DNA of 64,000 nucleotides. Origin: HNR sp040400085 (GTDB lineage Bacteria > Actinomycetota > Actinomycetes > Actinomycetales > Microbacteriaceae). Location: contig JBBAQX010000015.1 of the NCBI GenBank assembly GCA_040400085.1, positions 1-64,000 of the forward strand, given 5' to 3'. Both the position numbers and the translations under genes were made by a program. The notes under the pieces were generated by a model that saw nothing but the letters and a program-made list of their open reading frames with translations, did no database searches and had not been told where the DNA came from. Below, one piece after another: positions 58,731-64,000 of this stretch (its first letter is position 1; each line of letters begins with the position of its first letter).

Positions 58731-60299
58731 CTAAGGGGTGGTGGTTGAACGAGGGTTGGGTGCAGCGGCGAAGCTCAACGCCTGAACGCGGCTGGGTAGT
58801 AGGGGAGTCATCCGTGCTTCGCAGCGCAGATCCATCGATTGACACGGGATGCTCCACACCAGATGCCCCGCGGAGTGCCCGCCGAGGATCCTTGCGCGCG
58901 ACACGTCGGGCTTCCCCGTTGTCGCAAGCACCCGTGCGAGCTGGTCGTTGCGTTCGGTCAGTGGGGAGTCGGCGAGCACGTTGTCTGCCAGCCAGGGGAG
59001 GAGCGAGGTCAGGTGGCCCTCCTCAACCGACGCGTTTATTGCGGCGGATGCCTCCCGGGTGGCCTCACTCAGCGGAAACGTGCTGGTCGCTGAGGCCCAG
59101 TCATTCGCGCCCGAGTGCAGCAGGGCGTCCGGCTCGCTTGAACCCGGCTCGCTTGAGTCCGGATGCTCATCAAAAGCCACGCCCTCAACCAGATGCCGCA
59201 GCGCGCGAAACGCGGGCCGGGTTACACCCGTATAGCTCGCGGTTTCCGCGGCGAAAATCGCGTATCCGCTCTCCGCATGCCAGCGCATATGCGTGCTGAA
59301 CCCGGGGTATCCGCCGGAGTGTCCGACATATGCTTGTTTCTGTTCCGTCGTCACCGTTCCGAGACCGAGGGCGTAGCTTTCTGAGTGAAGCTGGTGTCCC
59401 TCTCTGCTGGTGTGAGGCGTCTGGAGCAGGCGACGGCTCTCAGCTGAGAGGGGACCTTGCATATCTTCTGTATTCCAGGCATCCCCTTCGTGATAAGCGC
59501 TCGCGAGCCACCACGACCAGCGCGCGACGTCGTGAGCCGTCGAGAAGAGCCCACCGATGGGTGAGAAATACCCGGGCCTACTGAAGGGCTGAAACTCCCA
59601 CGAGCCTTGGCCGCCGGTGCCGGTGTCTGCACCCGTGCCCGAACCGTGCCCGCGTCGGTGATAGCCTTGTGCGCTCTCCACGCCGCTGGGCCGCACGAAG
59701 TCGGTGCCGGACAAGCCGAGCGGGGTGAGCACGTTCTCGCGCACATAGCTCAGGTAGGTCTCGCCTGTTGCTTGTTCGAGCATGTACCCGGCGAGCGCAA
59801 AACCGAGGTTGGAATACTCGAACCGGCCGCGCGGTGCGTGCGACAGCGCGACCCCGCCCTCGGACGCCAGCAGCTGCTCGAATGCCGTGCGGGTGAGCGA
59901 TTCCTGGCGATCAGCCCACTCGTTGTCCTCAACGAGGCCAGCGCGCATCGAGAGCAGATCCAGGAGCGTCGTCCCGTCGAGGGCGCGGCGCGTTGCCGGG
60001 CTTGCCTGCGCGGGGAGGTAGTCGGTGATGCGGGCATCCCAGCTCAATCGAGAGGCCTCCACGGCGTGCGCTATTGCCGCCGAGGTGAAGCTTTTGGTGC
60101 AGGACGCGATGCGAAAAGCGGTAGCAGCGGTGGGCGCCGGTGCGCCGGGAGCGGTACTCACCCCGCCGAAGCCGCCGTCGGCGATGATCCGGCCCCTGTG
60201 TGACACCGCGTAGTAGAGGGCGGGGGCCACGCCTGAGGCGAACCTGCCCGCGAAATGCTCGTGGATCGCGTGCAGCCTGTTGTTTATTGTTGTGCTCAT
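58731..60299 (-). CDS. Serine hydrolase, class C beta-lactamase-like
   Basis: A 522-residue soluble protein with no signal peptide. SxxK is SCTKSFTS near residue 67, the YxN motif is YSNLGFALAGY near residue 160, and HSGG near residue 329 replaces KTG. The C-terminal 150 residues are an extra domain. It contains a SSEPGSSEPDA repeat near residue 385, encoded by a 15-bp duplication. Family members are esterases, D-aminopeptidases or PBP4*-like enzymes. It begins 7 bp after the M20 gene upstream. Confidence 0.9.
   Translation of the reverse strand: MSTTINNRLHAIHEHFAGRFASGVAPALYYAVSHRGRIIADGGFGGVSTAPGAPAPTAATAFRIASCTKSFTSAAIAHAVEASRLSWDARITDYLPAQASPATRRALDGTTLLDLLSMRAGLVEDNEWADRQESLTRTAFEQLLASEGGVALSHAPRGRFEYSNLGFALAGYMLEQATGETYLSYVRENVLTPLGLSGTDFVRPSGVESAQGYHRRGHGSGTGADTGTGGQGSWEFQPFSRPGYFSPIGGLFSTAHDVARWSWWLASAYHEGDAWNTEDMQGPLSAESRRLLQTPHTSREGHQLHSESYALGLGTVTTEQKQAYVGHSGGYPGFSTHMRWHAESGYAIFAAETASYTGVTRPAFRALRHLVEGVAFDEHPDSSEPGSSEPDALLHSGANDWASATSTFPLSEATREASAAINASVEEGHLTSLLPWLADNVLADSPLTERNDQLARVLATTGKPDVSRARILGGHSAGHLVWSIPCQSMDLRCEARMTPLLPSRVQALSFAAAPNPRSTTTP
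59131..59160. repeat. 15-bp tandem duplication in the class C hydrolase gene
   Basis: GGCTCGCTTGAACCC then GGCTCGCTTGAGTCC (59131-59160), encoding SSEPD/SSEPG. Confidence 0.92.
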
Positions 60300-60306
60300 C
60301 CGAGGC

Positions 60307-61479
60307 TTACAGCTCTTCTTTCCAGGAGTTCAGGGTGTGGGCGAGCAAGGCGGCCCGCTGAGGCATGCTCTCGACAACAATATACTCGTCTATCGCGTGC
60401 GCGCCGTGCCCGATCGGCCCGAGCCCATCGATTGAGGGGATGCCCAGAGCGCCGCTAATATTCGTGTCACCCGCGCCGCTGGCCGGCCGCGCATCGCACT
60501 CAACGCCGAGGTCGGACGCCGCTGCTTGCAGCCGGGCGATCAGCTTCGCGTTCGCGTCGCCTTCGGGCCAGGTCGGCCGGTTCGAGAGGATCTTCGCCTC
60601 GAGCGCGGCACCCTCCCTGAGGGGGAGTAACGCATCGATCGCTGACAGGATGCTCTTCTCCCGTTCGAGGCTGGTAAAACGCAGCCCGATCAGCGCCTCC
60701 GCATGCGCGTTCACCACGTTGGCCTGGCCGGGGGCGCTCAGGGAACCCACGTTGCAGAGCACGTCCGGATGCTGCTCGGTTAGCGCTCGAACCCGCGCGA
60801 GTTGGTCGACAAGCTCGTCGATGGCGCTCACGCCTTCTTCGGGGTTAAGCGCTGCGTGGGCGCTGCGTCCCGTGATGCTCAAGAGCACGCGGGTGCTTCC
60901 CCGGCGGGCGCTCTTGAGGGCGCCGTCGGGGTGCGGAGGTTCGAACCCGAGGACGGCCTGTACCAGGCCTGCTTGCGCCTCGATGAGTGCCCGCGCGGTG
61001 GGGGAGCCGACCTCCTCATCCGCGGTCGAGATAATCCGTAGGGGCGGGTGCCCGCGGCCTAGATCGGTGAGAGAGCGAAGCGCCATAAGAGCGACCACGA
61101 TCCCGCCCTTCATGTCGAAGACGCCGGGACCGCTGATCCGGCGATCGGAGTCCTCGCCGGTATCTGCCCACGGCATCCGCTCCACGTGACCAACCGGCCA
61201 CACCGTGTCGTGGTGTAACAGCAGCAGGACAGGTTTCTGTGAGAGGTAGGTGACGTCCCCCGCCCCGGGAATGTCGAGTATCAGGTGATCGCCTGTGTCA
61301 TGAGTATCCCAGCTGATCGAGGCGCCAAAATCACCGAAAAGAGACGCAATTTCGCGGGAAACATCACCTAGCCGTGCAGCATCACCGCTGGGAGACTCGC
61401 GGTTAACTAAGTCTTTCAATGTTTTGAGTGAGTGCGCGAGTTGTTTGTGGGTGTGGTCTCGCAGTTGGTGTACGCTCAT
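60307..61479 (-). CDS. M20 family peptidase (glutamate carboxypeptidase-like)
   Basis: A 390-residue dinuclear zinc peptidase of the CPG2 type. I start at ATG 61479 (MSVHQLRDHT); upstream frame to 61560 encodes Cys-rich residues of no family resemblance. Ligands: LLHHDTVWPVG (HxD), GPGVFDMKGG, STADEEVGSPT (catalytic EE), and GAHAIDEYI near the C-terminus. TATGTT 8 nt before ATG suggests leaderless transcription. It leads the run M20 - class C hydrolase - M20 - glycerate kinase and is divergent from the GNAT/racemase pair, for which it could supply L-specific deacylation. Confidence 0.92.
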   Translation of the reverse strand: MSVHQLRDHTHKQLAHSLKTLKDLVNRESPSGDAARLGDVSREIASLFGDFGASISWDTHDTGDHLILDIPGAGDVTYLSQKPVLLLLHHDTVWPVGHVERMPWADTGEDSDRRISGPGVFDMKGGIVVALMALRSLTDLGRGHPPLRIISTADEEVGSPTARALIEAQAGLVQAVLGFEPPHPDGALKSARRGSTRVLLSITGRSAHAALNPEEGVSAIDELVDQLARVRALTEQHPDVLCNVGSLSAPGQANVVNAHAEALIGLRFTSLEREKSILSAIDALLPLREGAALEAKILSNRPTWPEGDANAKLIARLQAAASDLGVECDARPASGAGDTNISGALGIPSIDGLGPIGHGAHAIDEYIVVESMPQRAALLAHTLNSWKEEL

Positions 61480-61566
61480 GCATAGGTAACATAGCCCCAC
61501 TTGACGGGGAATGCAAAGACGCTGCCGCTGCGGCCCGAACTCTTCACTCAAGGAGCACACTAGATC

Positions 61567-62487
61567 GTGAATGCCGTACGCGAGCCCTCTGTTGACTCTT
61601 CACGAACCTCTGTGGGCGCACCGCGCAACGATACCCTTCGGGTTGGCCCGATCTTCGACAACCACGGCTGGGCACAGGCGACGGATCTGTACGTTCGCAC
61701 GTTTGGCTACACCTCCGCAATGGGCGGTATCAGTCCCCGCCTCCTCGCGGGGCTGGCCGCCAACGGGGGCTCGGTGATCGGGGCATTCGATCAGAATGAT
61801 GCCCTGCGCGGCTTCGCCTACGGGTTCTGTGCCGTTGACACGAGCGTTGCGGGTGCTGCCGAGTTCTACCACTACTCGCAGGCAGTCGTCGTTGACCCCA
61901 CATTGCAGGGCTCGGGAATCGGGCGCAGGCTCAAGAACGAGCAGGCCCGGATCGTCGCTGCCCAGGGTCTCAGTCATATTCGCTGGAGCTTCGACCCCCT
62001 GCTCACGCGCAACGCGCACTTTAACTTCAATGTGCTTGGCGCTCGCGGCATTCGGGTCATTCCCGATATGTACGACAAACCGGGAACGGACCGCATCATC
62101 GTGGAGTGGGATGTGAACGATTGGCTGGCGGGGGACTCCGTTGGCGAAGGGCGTGCCGCGGCAGAGCGCGCTGAGGTGCGTGCGGCTGCGTTGTCGGGGG
62201 AGTGGATGCCCGAGCATCCCCCAATTGAATCAATAGGGCCGGATGCCTGGGGCCAGGCTGCAATCGGGCAAGACCGGGCCTGGGTAGTCATCCCCTCGCT
62301 GTCGGCCGCGACAGACCTTGATGCCGTCGGGACGGCCCGGAGTGCCGTGATGGAATCGATACTTAACCTCTCTGCGCAGGGTTTTCTGGCGATCGGCAGC
62401 GTGCCCCTCGAATCGGGATGCGCCCTGTATCTGTGGGAACGAACCGCGCGGGAACGAAAGATAGGGAACGAAACTCATGATGCATGA
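61567..62487 (+). CDS. GNAT acyltransferase of racemase operon (COG3375-like)
   Basis: A 306-residue GNAT. Motif A VVVDPTLQGSGIGRRLKNEQ is near residues 103-122, with WSFDPLLTRNAHFNFNVLGA following, typical of the long GNAT family found beside N-acylamino-acid racemases. In Geobacillus the counterpart succinylates D-amino acids. The start is GTG 61567. It overlaps the racemase by 11 bp. Confidence 0.88.
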   Translation: MNAVREPSVDSSRTSVGAPRNDTLRVGPIFDNHGWAQATDLYVRTFGYTSAMGGISPRLLAGLAANGGSVIGAFDQNDALRGFAYGFCAVDTSVAGAAEFYHYSQAVVVDPTLQGSGIGRRLKNEQARIVAAQGLSHIRWSFDPLLTRNAHFNFNVLGARGIRVIPDMYDKPGTDRIIVEWDVNDWLAGDSVGEGRAAAERAEVRAAALSGEWMPEHPPIESIGPDAWGQAAIGQDRAWVVIPSLSAATDLDAVGTARSAVMESILNLSAQGFLAIGSVPLESGCALYLWERTARERKIGNETHDA

Positions 62488-63601
62488 CATATCCATCGTC
62501 GACGCGTCGCTGCACCGGGTGACGCTTCCGCTCGTGCGTGAATTCGCGACGAGTTCGCATCAGAAAGCGTCGCTGACACATATCTTGGTTCGATTAGAGG
62601 ATGCTCTCGGTAACGTCGGCTGGGGAGAGATCGCCAGCCCCTCCGCCCCCTTCTACGCGCCGGAGACCGTCGAGACGTGCTGGCTGATCGCCTCGCGCTA
62701 TCTGCTTCCCGGTATCGTGGGGAAAACCTTTGCGGAACCGGCGGACGCGGCCGCGACCTGGGCGAAAATCCGGGGGCATTTCTTCGCAAAGGCCGGTGTC
62801 GATGCCGCGCTGTGGGACCTGTGGACCCGCCGGAACGGTGTTTCGCTGGCGCTGGCGTTGGGTGGCACTCGGCAGGAGATCGTCGCGGGCGTCTCCCTTG
62901 GGATCGAGCCGACCATCGGCGATCTGTTGGTACAGGTCGAAAAACACCTGAACGCCGGGTACCCCCGGATCAAGCTGAAGATAGCGCCGGGTTGGGACGT
63001 CGACCCGGTGCGTGCCGTGCGGGAGGCCTTCGGTGATATCGATCTGCACGTCGACGCGAACGGCGTCTATCAGGACTCGCCAGAGCACTGGGAAATCATG
63101 CAGGACCTCGATGAGTTCGGCCTGACGATGATCGAACAGCCTTACCACCCGCGCGATTTCGTGGGCCATGCCCGGTTGCAGGCCTCGCTCGAGACCCCGA
63201 TCTGCCTTGACGAATCGGTGGAGACCGTCGAAGACCTGAGGACGATGATCGAGCTGGACGCCGGTCGGGTGCTCAACATCAAGGTGTCGAGGATGGGTGG
63301 GCTGACTCCCGCCCGGATTGCTCACGATCTCGCGGCCTCCGAGGGCATCCCCGTCTGGTGCGGGGGGATGCACGAGTTCGGCATCGGACGCGCAGCAAAC
63401 ATCGCGATCGCGAGCCTGCCCGGATTTACGCTGACCAGCGATGTGTCGGGGTCGGATAAGTATTACGCCCGCGATATCACGACCAGGCCGATCGTGGCCG
63501 TTCAGGGCCGGGTGGCGGTTCCCCAGGCACCTGGGTCGGGGTATGACCTGGATGCGGAGATGCTCGCAGAGCACTCAGAGGAGACGTTTTCGCTGCGGTA
63601 G
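62477..63601 (+). CDS. N-acylamino-acid racemase/OSBS-type enolase superfamily enzyme
   Basis: A 374-residue enolase-superfamily enzyme. First base KLK (YPRIKLKIAPG, about residue 162); metal ligands in VDANGVY, IEQPYHP and LDESVE; second base in NIKVSRMGG. The segment MHEFGIGRAANIAIASLPGF is a signature of the NSAR/o-succinylbenzoate synthase branch rather than Ala-Glu epimerases. Without men genes beside it, and with a GNAT in front, racemisation of N-acyl amino acids is the likelier role. ATG 62477 or 62480. Confidence 0.92.
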   Translation: MMHDISIVDASLHRVTLPLVREFATSSHQKASLTHILVRLEDALGNVGWGEIASPSAPFYAPETVETCWLIASRYLLPGIVGKTFAEPADAAATWAKIRGHFFAKAGVDAALWDLWTRRNGVSLALALGGTRQEIVAGVSLGIEPTIGDLLVQVEKHLNAGYPRIKLKIAPGWDVDPVRAVREAFGDIDLHVDANGVYQDSPEHWEIMQDLDEFGLTMIEQPYHPRDFVGHARLQASLETPICLDESVETVEDLRTMIELDAGRVLNIKVSRMGGLTPARIAHDLAASEGIPVWCGGMHEFGIGRAANIAIASLPGFTLTSDVSGSDKYYARDITTRPIVAVQGRVAVPQAPGSGYDLDAEMLAEHSEETFSLR

Positions 63602-63615
63602 GGCTGTTGCCCGGA

Positions 63616-64000
63616 CTAAACCGTCGCGCGCACTTCACCGACCACGGTCGAACCACCCGTGATCGACAGCCCCAGCATCGGTAGTACCCCGTCGACAGCC
63701 TCGCGGGTGAGCGCCCCGCTCTGGACGAGCAGCTCAAGGGAAGCCACGCTGGCCGCCCGAAGGTTGCCGTCAAGCACCTTCAGCGCGACGGTCGTGCCGT
63801 CTGGCGCGCCCATGACCATGACGCCCTCCGCGCCGAACTTCGCGAAAACGCCGAGCTCATCGATCACAATGGTGTTTGGCCGCCCAGGCCCATCGATAAC
63901 CCAGCCGTTCGCGAGCGCGTTGTTATACAGCTCAGCCGCCGTCCGGTGGAGCGGGAAGGGTGAGGTTGCCTGAGACGTGATCAATCGACGGATGGCGCGG
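63616..64000 (-). CDS. Asparaginase (PF06089 type), 5' end outside window
   Basis: The last 127 codons of a gene whose start lies past the right edge; an internal TTG at 63984 is not a true start. Segments GVFAKFGAEGVMVMGAPDGT and VALKVLDGNLRAA match the C-terminal half of the L-asparaginase II family. It converges on the racemase gene with a 14-bp gap. Catalytic identity rests on the C-terminal half alone. Confidence 0.85.
   Translation of the reverse strand, partial: RAIRRLITSQATSPFPLHRTAAELYNNALANGWVIDGPGRPNTIVIDELGVFAKFGAEGVMVMGAPDGTTVALKVLDGNLRAASVASLELLVQSGALTREAVDGVLPMLGLSITGGSTVVGEVRATV

Noticed and set aside
62477..63601. L-Ala-D/L-Glu epimerase (muropeptide recycling) assignment
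   Set aside because: The GIGRAANIAIASLPGF region and pairing with a GNAT point to the NSAR/OSBS branch instead.
1..64000. CRISPR array, insertion sequence, rRNA operon or prophage
   Set aside because: No regularly spaced direct repeats, transposase-like frames, rRNA-like sequence or phage structural genes were seen; the tandem repeats found are contiguous without spacers.

Overview
The window reads as a chromosomal segment of a moderately high-G+C actinobacterium. The likeliest group is Microbacteriaceae or close relatives. Reasons: the order rplY-pth-mfd and eno-ftsB-DUF501, a RamB/ScfR-type regulator divergent from a GTP-type PEP carboxykinase, many ATGA/GTGA gene overlaps, several leaderless genes with a TAnnnT box 6-8 nt before the start codon, and hairpin terminators mostly without a T-tract. 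The taxonomic call is inference. I see no insertion sequence, integrase, prophage, plasmid origin or CRISPR array, and no gene-free stretch above 300 bp.

Layout. 1-8.5 kb: an IclR-regulated aromatic-acid catabolic cluster (FAH-family hydrolase, small cupin, acyl-CoA thioesterase, aryl-CoA ligase, an 801-residue anthraniloyl/salicylyl-CoA monooxygenase-reductase fusion, AAHS-type transporter). 8.5-13.7 kb: a cytochrome P450 system with its own ferredoxin, ferredoxin reductase, a beta-propeller protein and a ROK-type repressor. 13.7-18.9 kb: housekeeping rplY, pth and mfd. 18.9-26.5 kb: an accessory block holding an unknown protein, a VWA + MoxR-like AAA+ pair downstream of a cupin and an FAD amine oxidase, and nhaA. 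26.6-32.8 kb: housekeeping mazG-like, hisS, eno, ftsB-like, DUF501 and a type II NADH dehydrogenase. 32.9-40.2 kb: an atypical SDR, a GNAT enzyme, the RamB-like regulator and pckG, a secreted HNH lipoprotein, a SHOCT protein and a small lipoprotein. 40.2-41.9 kb: an SOS-controlled umuDC operon whose umuD appears to start at ATC. 42.0-48.5 kb: an MFS exporter, a tRNA with anticodon UAA, a hypothetical protein, and a TetR regulator with a heterodimeric ABC exporter. 48.7-64 kb: a peptide and amino-acid salvage region with a Dpp-like peptide importer, LD-carboxypeptidase, serine hydrolases, two M20 peptidases, glycerate kinase, a GNAT plus N-acylamino-acid racemase pair and the C-terminal part of an asparaginase.

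How it fits together. The left 13 kb codes for scavenging of aromatic or other oxidisable compounds. The right 15 kb codes for uptake and trimming of peptides (probably including murein peptides) and conversion of D-amino acids to the L form. RamB-like, PEP carboxykinase and glycerate kinase fit growth on such gluconeogenic carbon. Besides the oxidase-cupin-AAA-VWA block and the umuD start codon, a recurring oddity is short, mostly 15-bp, in-frame tandem duplications in several genes, with one 14-bp version in non-coding DNA.
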